A program made the position numbers and the translations under genes. A stretch of 64,000 bases of DNA, from positions 24,319,798 through 24,383,797 of the forward strand of contig NC_134374.1 of the NCBI RefSeq assembly GCF_035582795.1. The letters run 5' to 3'. A model generated the notes under the pieces. It saw nothing but the letters and a program-made list of their open reading frames with translations. It did not search any database and was not told where the DNA came from. Below, one piece after another: positions 13,484-23,190 of this stretch. This DNA comes from Mycteria americana (Eukaryota; Chordata; Aves; Ciconiiformes; Ciconiidae). Positions within the stretch are counted from its first letter, which is position 1. Every line of letters starts with the position of its first letter.

Positions 13484-15560
13484 CTTTTAAAAACCAAAAT
13501 AACACAGTGCGGGACGTCACTGACAGTACAGAGCTGACTTAGCAGGAGTGAGAGCCCTTTTAGGGCTGATGTTAGCCAGTTCACTTACTTTGCTGGAAAC
13601 AGCTTTGACTCTGTTCCATCTCTCTGTAGCAACCTCCTCTGATGCGGATTTTCCATTCCCAGAGTGGGTTATTTCAAATTCAGCACCCAGAAAGGCTCCT
13701 CTGGTCCTCCAAGCGAAGTCTGTCTCACCAACGGCTTAAGACCCACAAAAACGACTCATTCCCATTGAGCACATTTCCCTCCGGATAGGTGTCTCTCTGT
13801 CTTACTTCAGGTTGAAACTTTGATTAAAATTCTTATACTAGAAAGAAAACAGCCACCCGGTGAGGTACTCGTCTGATCCCTGCCAACAGAAACACCCTCG
13901 GTGTACTCAGTAAACCAAAAATGTGCGAGTCCTGCTCATTACCACAAGATTACTGGAGCTGCACTAGCTTTAGACACAGGCATGAGTGTGTATATATATA
14001 TATACACACGTCATAAAACTGGCAATTATGTGCATGTTACGCTCAAATTCCACAAAAACAGACTACGCCAACGCTATATTCAAATTCTACAGTCAAGGAT
14101 GCACAAAGGAGTCTAAAAGGCAGCAGTAAGTCAGAATTGAGCCTTGTAACGTGTACAATCCACACAAGGACGAGACAGCATCGCAGAAACCACTAAGCTA
14201 ATAATTAAAAACCTAGTTTAAAAACAGGAAAACATAGTCAGGATTGACATCAGTGGTTGTACCCCTGGAGCTCAGTATCACCATACAGGCAGAAATCAAT
14301 AACTGCCATTAAGAGGTCACTGATAAAAATCTATAGCAACTGAATCAGTCAACTTGAAACTTATTAACAGCTGTATTAGAAAGAAAGAATTACTTTTTCA
14401 ATTTGCTAATGACCACTTCTTTCCTTCCAGATGATCATTTTGTATAAACCCAGCAGAAATCTCTTTGGACTCCCATATGAATGAACTATGTGGGATTTCA
14501 AGACACTCTCCAGATCAGCATCAGATAATCATCTGCTTTTCACAATCAGCATCAGCACATCGATGTCAGCATTGACATCAAGATTAACAAAAACGACGCG
14601 GGAAGAGAGCGACAGCAGGGACACCCAAGGCACACGCTCCCGTGCCATCTGCACTCCATCACTGCCTCTGTCATTACAGCTAAACGAGGGGTTACAGCAT
14701 CACGGCCATCAACGGCAAAGCTTACCAACGTGGTATTTTATGTGAAGACCGTAGATCAGTGACTGCACTCAACTGGAGAAGGAGAATTCAGTGAGGGTTT
14801 TTTTAATCTTCTGTACATCGCTGTCCTCTGAAAGTTTGGGAACCTGCACCTGAAGTACACAGCCTAACAGTGACGTGAAAGGTCATCACAGAGCCACAGC
14901 TTCGTCTCTTTATCTACTTGCAGTAAAAGTCACTGATCATTAACTGCAATAGCTGGCATTTTCTAAGTCTCTGGCATTTTGTAGTTCTCCAGCACATTCA
15001 TACTTAGTGCAATAAAATCTCCTGTATTTTAGACTCGGAGCATCTTCCACACAGATCAAACAGAAATCAGACTATCTTGAGGACACTACTGCTCTGAGCT
15101 ACATCTGAACCTAGGCACAAACTCCCAATATTTTTGTTTATTTGTTTTCCTTTTGAAAAATACAGTCTTTGTCGACTGAGCTCTGCCTACAACACACTGG
15201 GGCCGTAAGAATTGAAACCCAGTATTGCCACACAGCAAGAAACTGCAGCTACTCCGACAGCAGCCACACATGCCTGCCACCATTAATAATTCAATATAAG
15301 CAGAATAAACTCATCCAAACCGAACACTGTCAGGATGGGTGACACAATTTAGAAATAAACTACAAGTACAACAACAAAAGAAAAAAAACAAACCCAAACA
15401 TTGTTGGCTTTGCCTTCCCAGTGCAGGACAAGGGGTGCGAAAGCATGCCACCCACTCGGACCTGCTAAAGCCAGCCTGGCCGCGGGTGTGGGAGCAGCAC
15501 ACAGAACTCACAGAACAAGCTGCGAAATCACGAAGGAAATGACATTTTATTTTGGACGGC
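13484..15560 (-). other. Probable SH3BGR intron 1, right part; no gene seen
   Basis: AT-rich unique-looking sequence with no recognisable exon. It contains the alternating TA palindrome listed separately. Confidence 0.4.
13986..14009. repeat. 24-bp perfect palindrome with alternating TA core
   Basis: GTGTG, fourteen alternating T/A, then CACAC form an exact self-complementary purine-pyrimidine alternating block. It can extrude as a cruciform. It looks like ordinary microsatellite structure. Confidence 0.9.
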
Positions 15561-15786
15561 CAGCTGCAGCACACGCATCTCCCTACAAGCGCTGGATGCT
15601 CCTCTCGGTCCGCAGAGCGGGGCGAAGCCCGGCTGCCCCAGCCTCCCCTCACGCTGCCCGGCCGGAGACCGCCGCTCCCCGGGCGAGGGGAGCCCATGGG
15701 AGCCCGCACCCGGCCCGGCCCCCCGCGCCCCCAGCCCCGCGCCGCCGCCCTCCCGCCCGGTACAACTTTCCCGGGGTGCCCCTTAC

Positions 15787-15831
15787 CGCCGTGGAGCCGG
15801 AGGAGGAGGCGATGTAGACCTTGATGACCAT
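15787..15831 (-). CDS. SH3BGR: SH3BGR first coding exon (partial gene)
   Basis: Read on the minus strand, an ATG opens 15 codons giving MVIKVYIASSSGSTA, followed directly by a consensus splice donor (GTAAGG, plus positions 15781-15786). This is the signature N-terminus of the SH3BGR/SH3BGRL family, a thioredoxin-fold group with an SH3-binding proline motif. In the family as I know it the first coding exon also ends right after this Ala, before the IKKKQQ/IRKKQQ segment. The peptide is as close to SH3BGRL as to SH3BGR. I choose SH3BGR because HMGN1 lies 13 kb away and the two are neighbours on human 21q22.2 in this relative orientation. The remaining exons, including the glutamate-rich tail, were not found in 1-15786 and should lie beyond the left edge of the window. 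The start is supported by the family N-terminus and the adjoining CpG island. Confidence 0.85.
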
Positions 15832-15904
15832 GCTGGGAGATGTGGCGGCGGGATGCGGAGCCGGGCGGGTGGGTGTGTGCGGGCGGCACGGCGAGGCGCG
15901 GACT

Positions 15905-16018
15905 GGGGCTGGGGCTGGGGCTGGGGCTGGGGCTGGGGCTGGAGCTGGGGCTGGGGCTGGGGCTGGGGCTGGAGCTGGAGCTGGAGCTGGAGCTGGAGCT
16001 GGAGCTGGAGCTGGAGCT
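15905..16018. repeat. GGGGCT/GGAGCT hexanucleotide array, 19 units
   Basis: The plus strand holds 6 GGGGCT, 1 GGAGCT, 4 GGGGCT and 8 GGAGCT units with no interruption, 114 bp in all. The array starts 74 bp upstream of the SH3BGR ATG and is probably in the SH3BGR 5' UTR or core promoter, where the transcript would carry the C-rich strand. Runs of four G every six bases on the plus strand can form G-quadruplexes. Long open frames across it (Gly-Ala, Gly-Leu, Glu-Leu, Ala-Pro) are a by-product of the 6-bp period. Confidence 0.95.
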
Positions 16019-16161
16019 GAGGAGGCGGAGGCGGCGGCGGCGGCGGCGGGAGGGAGGGAGGGAGGGAGGCGGCGGGAGGCCTCGCCCCGCCTCGCCGCGC
16101 TCACTGGGCTGCCAGCCCAGCAGTCACCGCCACCCGGCCCGGAAGAGGGAAAAATGGTTTT

Positions 16162-16200
16162 TTAAAAAGAAAAAAAAAAAAAAAAAGAAAAAGAAAGAAA
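16162..16200. repeat. A-rich tract
   Basis: A short, nearly pure adenine tract with a few G interruptions lies inside the CpG island. It may be a nucleosome-depleting poly(dA:dT) element of the promoter or simple microsatellite growth. Confidence 0.8.
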
Positions 16201-16450
16201 GGGGCGAGGCGAGTTCTCGACGAACCACGCGAGACGTGCGGGGGAGAGCGCGCCCGCGCCATGGCGGCGGGAAGGCCCGCTGAGGCGACGCGGGGGCCCG
16301 GGCGGGGCCGCCGCCTCAGGGAGGGGGGTGAGGAGCCGCGGGGCGGCCCCCCCATACCTGCGGGGAGGCAGGCGGCGGGGCCCGGGGCGGGCGGGAGCCG
16401 CGGGGGACCGCCATGGCAGCGGCCGCCGAGCCGGGAAGGACCCAGCCATC

Positions 16451-17940
16451 CCTGGGCTCCGCCGTTACTGCTCCCAACCCTTCAGCAGCTTCCCTCGGCT
16501 GGACACACGCCATCTCCTTCGCTCGAGCAGGGGGTGCCCCTTCCTTGCCTTGCCCTTGGTGTGAGAGCCCCAGGCGGCACCTCACTACCCCAGCGAGGCT
16601 GGAGCCAGCCTGAGGCTTCCTACCCACGGGCTCCCATTACCTCGGCCTGTCACTTGGAGGGGTGACAGAAGAATGAGTAGATGTTACTGGGCAATGACAT
16701 TTAGAACTAAGAATTTCCTTTTAAAATCTATTCCAGCGTTAAAGTTACTGCCCAAGTGACCTGTCGGCCCATGCCAAAAGACAGACTGGGCATCCAGTCG
16801 AGTTCTTCGCCTTCCCATAACGGTTGTAAAGTGTCTTCCATGCAAATACAGCATCAAAGAAACACGTATCGGCGCTGCTGCTGTGGGTCTGCCCGCTCCT
16901 GAGCTGGCCCCTCTGCTTCCCTTCCCTCGCCTGCTCTTGTCTGTGCCACGGCCGGGGACTTCGTGCTCTGCTTGGTTAATGCAGGATACCGGGGCTGCGC
17001 AGAAGGCCCGAAGGGACGCTGCCAGCCATCATGCGCTGCAATTGCACGGCATGCTATTTCATCATTTGTATTAATTAGGACCATTGGATGAGACCTCGAA
17101 GAGTTCTTAATTGTTATAGTCACGGTGACATGTTATTTAGGGAAATTTATATTCAGCACCTGTCTTCCACTTGCCTCTGGTACTCCAAATTACCTTATAT
17201 ATATTTTATTACACATTCTGATAGTAACTTCACAGAAAATGGAAAATGTAGTGATAAACATAGCAAGCTGAAATTTTACCACCTACAAGCTAAGATGAAA
17301 GGAAGATGTTTGTTCTGCTGTTGGCAAAGAGGGGGCTGGTATTTCTGAAATGATTTTTCCAAACAAAATAAGCCTTCCTGTTTCAGGTGTTTTTCCAAAC
17401 CACAGACATGATTTTTAAAAAAGCCTGCTGAATTAAAAAGTCTATTGAATTAAGTCACCTATATTCATTTTATTAATTTGCCAATAGTAAGAGGGAAGAG
17501 AACTATTTTGAGGATGACAGGCCTAATTTTGATATTACTTACGATACTTATCTGAATCTTTGAGACTGTCATGAACTTTATGTATGTTTTGAAAAGCCAT
17601 AAACCAAAATTTATTTAGCATGACGGTACACAATAAAATTTCCCTGGTTCAGGGAATTTCAAAATTTAATAAAAATAAACGGTGTGCTTTTTAATCTCTT
17701 TAAAACAAATCAAGTTAAGTCCAGGAGATTAACATTCTTCAAGGAACGTTTCTTCAGACGTGTTTGTACAGCCCCCTTCACAGCTGCTTGAGAAATGCAC
17801 CGATAATTCCCATTTCCTCCGAAGCACCACGCTATGCGCCAGCCTGTAATCTGATTCATGGCAAGGAACACTAGAGCTAGAAACCACAGCTTATCAGAAA
17901 GAATGAAAAAATGCAGGTGGAGAACGGGTTCGATAGGTTT
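16451..17940. other. Intergenic region right of the SH3BGR island; no gene seen
   Basis: GC content falls quickly after 17100. No LCA5L coding sequence (expected here from human gene order) was recognised on the plus strand. Minus-strand AATAAA signals occur near 17468 and 17607 and could serve a transcript coming from the right, but none is established. Confidence 0.4.
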
Positions 17941-17944
17941 ATCT

Positions 17945-18080
17945 GAACTCCGGGCTCACTTGTCGTTCTGCTGGCGGGCCGCCTGCTCTCTGGCCAGCTC
18001 TCCTCTCCTCCTAACGCACTTCAGCTCCTCGGAGCTGAAATTCTTCTGGAGCGAGCTGCACCTTGTCTTTCTGCCTACTA
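17945..18080 (-). other. Possible minus-strand terminal exon, unrecognised
   Basis: A GC-richer island in AT-rich DNA. On the minus strand one frame ends in a helical, charged tail (ELAREQAARQQNDK and stop). It is preceded on the right by a pyrimidine tract and AG acceptor near 18083. I do not recognise the peptide. It could equally be noncoding, and the plus strand is open as well. Confidence 0.2.
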
Positions 18081-18370
18081 AAAAAACTGGTATAATCATT
18101 ACTCTCAAAAGTGCACTCTAGAAGGCATTTTATCTTCATGAAAGAAGATTTATTAAGTTAAGAGCAATACATGAATTGGGTATTATTGAAACGACTAGGT
18201 TTTCTTGACTCATAATAGTAAATTTTCTACTTTATTGGCAGAAAAGCGCCATGTTTTCTATTCCCAGGCTACTCATGTAAAATCCACGGTATTATTTTTG
18301 TTTTCACTATTAAACAGTTGTGAAGTGTTTAATTATCCTTCTCAAGGTAGACAAAATGAACAAATTGATA

Positions 18371-18517
18371 TTATGCCTCTAAGAGGAAAATCTCCTGTTC
18401 TTGTGCGGCGAACAAAGCCGCACGTATGTAATACTCAGCGACGATTGTTGTCTCCTCGATTCCCTTGTGCACTTGCTGTAGCGTGTGTTTGTACAAGGCC
18501 ATCTTGTCAGGCTGCAT
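18371..18517 (-). other. Small minus-strand ORF of 48 codons, unrecognised
   Basis: On the minus strand an ATG in good context (A at -3) opens a frame starting MQPDKMALYKHTLQQVHKG and continuing with a helix-like segment (AEYYIRAALFAAQEQE). A strong acceptor-like TTTTCCTTCTAG lies just upstream (plus about 18535-18546). No good donor follows the frame, so it could only be a short single-exon frame or a 3' coding exon. The frame is short enough to be chance. It contains a 7-bp stem hairpin on the DNA level (18403-18423). Confidence 0.2.
18403..18423. repeat. GC-rich hairpin, 7-bp stem
   Basis: GTGCGGC and GCCGCAC flank the loop gaacaaa. It is too short and unsupported to call as a structured RNA. 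Confidence 0.7.
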
Positions 18518-19749
18518 CTTTTATTACCGTCTCTCGCTAGAAGGAAAATTAAACAGTTGAATTTTGGTTTCTATTATTTTATATATTATGAAGCAGCAAT
18601 ATTGAGTAAATGGCAGCACTGGCACTGATTTCAGTGGCAGCAGGAGTGTAAGTGCTCCCCGATGGGGAGCCCAATGGTTTGCCCACCCCAGAGTCATCCA
18701 GGGATTTCAGGTAAAAATGTTGCCAGTAATGGCAAAGATCTACTCGCTTTCTTCTTAAACCACAGACAAGGACGGGGGCTACTGAGTACTGGCAAATTAA
18801 GCTATTTTAAAAAAAGAAATGTAGTAGAATCTCACAATGAAAGATATTACAGTAATCAACTGCAAAATCCCTCTTGTACAAAAGGTCAGGAAGCACATGT
18901 GCTCCAAATGCTCCACGGCTTCTTCGTAACCACGGAGAGAAACACATCCAGAATTCAACTGCAAATATTTGGCAAGTAACGTGAGAATGTGCCAGGTTTC
19001 GTTCTCTGATTGTGCTTGTACTATTGCTAGAGGAGATGATCTGGATCTGTCTGAACTCCCGAAACGGGGGAACGTGTGATTGGTAGGAAATGTCAGCTGA
19101 GCGCTCTCAATAGGAAATAAGAAATCTATCCTTCATTTCCAATCCCAGCCTACCAAGCTTGCCAACAATTGGAGCCAGGAGGCAAACGGTGACTCAGAGC
19201 GCGCCCTCTGACTTCACCCCTGCTCTGCAAGAGCCACGTCCTGCTGCAGCCTGTGCCAGCGCACTGCTGATTTATGCTGGGTGGAAACGCCGCTCCCCTG
19301 CTCCAACACGCTCCTGGAAGAGGGTGGGGAAGTCCAGGAGATCTGCTTCTCCTCCTCCTTCTCATCTGGAAACAGAGCAAGGCCGTGTTTCCTTGTTTTC
19401 GTATGTAATCGTGCAAGACACACGGCAGTTGGTTGCACGGGGAGGTAAACCGCGCCGCACAGAACATGGCGCTCGGTGTTACTGCTTTTCGTCTCTCAAT
19501 TGCCTCTACGATGGAACTAGCGGAGTTCTGCTAAAATCCCTCATGATCTACAGGTGTGTACCTGTACGCCATAAAACGCGACATAAACCAACACCTACTC
19601 TGGGCTTCACGCTTGCACCGGTGCTCGTTTGTGCGGGGCGTTCACCGTACCAAACGCACCCCTCGGCATCATCACGGAGAATATTAAAGGAAGGCGGAGG
19701 ATCAAGGCAAGGCCGAACACACCTTCCCCGTAGAGAAAGCAGGGCCGTG

Positions 19750-19960
19750 TAGCCGAGGCGGCGGTTCGGCTCCCCGCACAACACCCGCCGGCTCCAGAGG
19801 CCGCGGCCGCGGCCCCCGGCCGGCCCCGCCGCTGCCTGCCCGGGCGCGCCCCCTCCTGGCGCACGGCGGGGCCGGGCCGGGGCGGAGGAGAAGGCCGGGC
19901 TGGCCGGGGCGGAGGAGAAGGGCTGGCGGGGGGGACCGCGGTGAACGGCGGCTTACAGCA
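19750..19960. promoter_or_regulatory. Short CpG island, orphan promoter candidate
   Basis: About 200 bp of dense CpG with SP1-like GGGGCGG boxes (19879-19885 and 19906-19912) in an exact 20-bp repeat with 27-bp spacing. It lies 9 kb from any identified gene. Exon-like minus-strand segments at 19.2-19.4, 18.4-18.5 and 17.9-18.1 kb suggest, weakly, a leftward transcript from here. By position it could be the promoter of a GET1- or LCA5L-like neighbour, but no coding sequence confirms that. Confidence 0.45.
19875..19921. repeat. 20-bp direct repeat within CpG island
   Basis: The 20-mer beginning ggccggggcggaggag occurs at 19875-19894 and again at 19902-19921. Each copy carries a GC box, so the duplication doubles an SP1-type site. 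Confidence 0.9.
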
Positions 19961-21560
19961 GCGCCGAACAGTTCCCCCTGCGTCTGCCGACCCCGTTGTC
20001 GAGGCTGGCTTTTGGCTGGGGCGAAAGAGGAGGGCTCATGCCGGAGGAGTGGCCTGCGTGCAGGGGATGCAGACTAACCTTCAGTTTGATTCTCAGCTTG
20101 CAAATAAAGGCGGAATGGGTGATTTTAATTTCTGTAATAACATGATATTGTTCTGACAGTTCAGCATTTATAGAGCTGAAGCTGCCTGAAGTAACTCCAC
20201 TGTGGGGACCTGGGGTGCATCCGCATTTGTGCTTTGGTTGGGATCAGCAGCGCGCTCTCAGAGAGCCTCCCCGTAGCGGGTACCGTGCTGGGACGTGCTG
20301 GCGTCGTGGAGCAGCCTTGCAGCGGGCTCGTTTGATGGCATTTGGATGAAACCAAGCTGGAGGATGACTCCAGGTACACACACACTGCGCTGCAGCAGCT
20401 GCGAAACGTACGTCGTGTGGGTCCTCTGCATCGGCTGTTTCGCTTTACAGGTTTGTTCCTATTGCACCCCACTGCCTGCCAGAACCGATCTGGGCAGGTG
20501 TGCCAAGCCTTATCCAAGGCAAAGGCCAGACAGCCCTCTCAAATATTTTTGGCAGAGTACATCTTATGCACAAAAAAAAACCCCAAACAACTAAACTGAA
20601 GCCAGAGGTGCCAACTAGTCCAAGGGCTGGAGGTTTTGCATTTCTGCTCCAGCAATACGTTTGCACTGTCAGGTAAGACGGCAGCAGAGGCTACGCTCTT
20701 GCCAGGATCACCTCCTCGGCCAGCGCTGGGTATCAGCAGCCATATCCTGCTCCGGCTCCTTGCTGCTGCCTGCACAGCAAGGCCAGGCTGCAACACGATT
20801 ACAGACAGGACTCAGCTACAGCAGCCGGCGTGGGGATTGTCACCGTTCCCTGCCCCTGACACCTTCCCGTCCCTCTGCTGACTTCTGTCCAGAAAGGGGC
20901 TGGCCATGCACAACTCCCTGCTTCGGGTTTAATTGCTCCTTCTTGTGCCCCGGACCGGCTGTCCATCCTACTGGCCCCAAGCCACCAGCCAGCCCTGGCT
21001 CTGCCAAGCCCTGCGCGTGCTCCTGAAGTGCACTTAGTTACCCTGAAGTACCTGGGGGAAGTACATGGAAGGGAATACTACAAATACCAGGATTTCAGCC
21101 AGAATAACAAGAATAGTCACTCTTTTAATGCCGTTTTAGGCCAGTTTGTTCAACTGGGCATTCTCAGAGGGCTGCTGCCCTGAAAGGCAGAAGATACAAT
21201 CCAGAAGTCTGGCAACACCCTTGCCTGGTCCCCAGCTCCCGCTGACTCAGGACCCAGACTGCACAGAACACATTTTTGTGCTCTGAACGCTAAATCCTGC
21301 CTTCCCTGAGCCCGTCCAGCGAGAAACCTGCAGTTCCTGCTTGCCATGAGCTCAGAACAAGCTGAAAGAAGGGGAAGTGGAGCTGCAAATCAGTACACGA
21401 TGCCTGCCATGCCATTGTTTGAAGAGAAGTTTTTACATACTTGGAGATAATCAGGACATTCACAGTTGAAGAGGGCTTGGGGTTTCCTAGGACCACGACA
21501 GTTTTGGTCAAAGGGTCCGCTCACAGGCTTGCTCTCCCCCTTCTCTCTCCTTGTGTTCTG
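19961..21560. other. Intergenic; no gene seen
   Basis: Moderately GC-rich DNA with several short overlapping frames on both strands and no recognisable domain, RNA gene or repeat. Confidence 0.4.
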
Positions 21561-21569
21561 GGCATCTTC

Positions 21570-22290
21570 AAATGACCTTTGGAAAGACTTGTAGCGTGGC
21601 TTTGTAAAACTTCACTGTGCTTACTTGGTCACAACCCTCTCAGGTGCCGAGTCTCCCCAGGAACAGATTTTAAAACCCGGTGGCATCAGCCATCTCCTAA
21701 GGCTTTGCGTGGAAGCAGTTTTAAAGGAAGGCGTACACCCTTCCGCGGGTGTGGTGAGGACCATCTGGCAATGGTTAGTTTGTTATTATTCGCTTTGTCG
21801 ATTTATTCTAACCCTTACCGATGCTTCAGCGCGAGACAGATCCTCAGGCGAGCTTGTGGGTTCCTGTCTGGGAACTTCCCCAGCCTCCTCCACAATAAAC
21901 ACAGATGCAAAAAACTCACTTGGGTTTTCTGCTCCAATATTGTCTTTTCTACATATTCCTTTTATATCTCAATAGCTGATTCGTTCTAGAAAATATCTTT
22001 CAGGCTTCCTGCTCCTGACGAGACTGAAACAGGACTTATTATGCTTTTTAAGTCTTTTTGCTAGTTGTGTGTCAAACTCCATTTTTTACACAGCCATTTT
22101 TACATTTTGCTTTTTTATAATCTTCTCTGTTTTCCTTATTAAAACACATCCAACTTTTTGAAGGATGCCTTCTTGTTTCTGATAGCCTCCCATGTCCCAC
22201 CTTTCAGCCATGTTTGATTTTTTAGCCATTTTTTTAGCCACGCTTGATCCTCCTACGCGCTTTTTTGACAGGTGATATGCATTTGGTCAG
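21570..22290 (-). mobile_element. Ancient CR1-like LINE fragment, minus orientation
   Basis: On the minus strand around 21880-21945 a frame reads ENPSEFFASVF followed by an acidic stretch. This resembles the CR1 ORF2 segment just before the reverse transcriptase (typically LNAFFASVFTSK in CR1). The flanking plus-strand text (ctcacttgggttttctgctcc, gcttcctgctcctgacgag in pieces) also matches remembered antisense CR1. The copy is highly diverged. The boundaries are estimates. Confidence 0.5.
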
Positions 22291-22859
22291 AGCTTCCAAG
22301 GTGATGTCTTTCACTAGGCTCCTCGCCGCATAACCCCCTTTTATTCTTTTAGCTACCCCTTTCAGCTTTTTTCAAGAAGCCTTCTCACTGTTACAGAGTT
22401 CCCCTTTCCAAAATTAAGAACAACAGGGGATTTCTTTGGCTTCTGTTGCTCTGATCAGAGTGGTGACTCTTAAGTATGTAATGGTTACTGATTCAAAGAC
22501 TGGTTCGTTAGGTCCTGTTCTCTGCTCTCAACCAAATCAAGAGTTGCTTCTCCTCTCTTGGCTTCTCTGACCAACTGCTCCATAAAAAGTCATTAATAGC
22601 GTCCAACCATTCACACTTGGACATAACACCTACGTGGTCTACATCGAGCCATTGGACATTTCCCATTGCAGTTTTGTTTTCTGCCCTTGCCGCCTCCCTT
22701 GTTTTCATCATCTCTGTTGAGTTGGCTGATGGAGTTAATCCGATGTTATAAGGGTAGTAGACATTTCCACTTATTTCTATGTTGAGAAGTCACCAAACCT
22801 GTTAATAATCTCCCTTGTGTTAGGTGAGGAAATGTATTTTCTGGTTTATAATGCCAGAT

Positions 22860-23190
22860 TGAACATCTGTCCTAGAATGGAGTGCACCAGACCCCGAAGG
22901 TGCCTGCTTTTCTCTGCCGACTATAGAGGGAGCCCAGACAACTAACTCAAATGTAAGCATCTGCTTTTGGATAGATGAATCCTGCCTGTAGTTCCCTGGG
23001 AGTTGTTGTTGTTTTGCAGATTACATTATTTACACATCCCAGTATGGCATTTGCGTTTTTTGCCACCGTGCGACCTTGCGGCAAAGGTGTATCCCAGTTT
23101 TGGGGACAGGACTCCATGCAGCACTTCATGCAAGGCCAGGAACTGGCAACACTTTGCTCACGCACGTGACTCCTGCCGCTCTTCAAACTT
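22860..23190 (-). mobile_element. Ancient CR1-like LINE fragment (ORF2 C-terminal part), minus orientation
   Basis: On the minus strand, 22947-23186 encodes GRTVAKNANAILGCVNNVI. This matches the CR1 ORF2 motif around 'AVAKKANAILGCINRGI' that follows the reverse transcriptase. In the antisense orientation this 3' part lies to the right of the more 5' fragment at 21.6-22.3 kb, so the two are separate insertions or a rearranged copy. Confidence 0.6.

Larger units (their letters stand above)
15560..16450. promoter_or_regulatory. CpG-island promoter of SH3BGR (possibly bidirectional)
   Basis: This stretch is very GC- and CpG-rich, flanked on both sides by AT-rich DNA, and encloses the SH3BGR start codon. 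The minus-strand 5' UTR and transcription start should lie between about 15832 and 16100. The plus-strand half contains two ATGs in good Kozak context (16261 and 16413) that open reading frames without any recognisable domain. A divergent transcript is therefore possible but not shown. Human LCA5L is divergent from SH3BGR, but no LCA5L coding sequence was seen to the right. A minus-strand donor-like CAG/GTATGG near 16355-16365 could mark an upstream untranslated exon. Confidence 0.6.

Noticed and set aside
15649-16104. Ala-Pro, Gly-Ala and Glu-Leu repeat proteins at the hexanucleotide array
   Set aside because: They are simply the translations of the 6-bp repeat. No independent evidence of coding exists.
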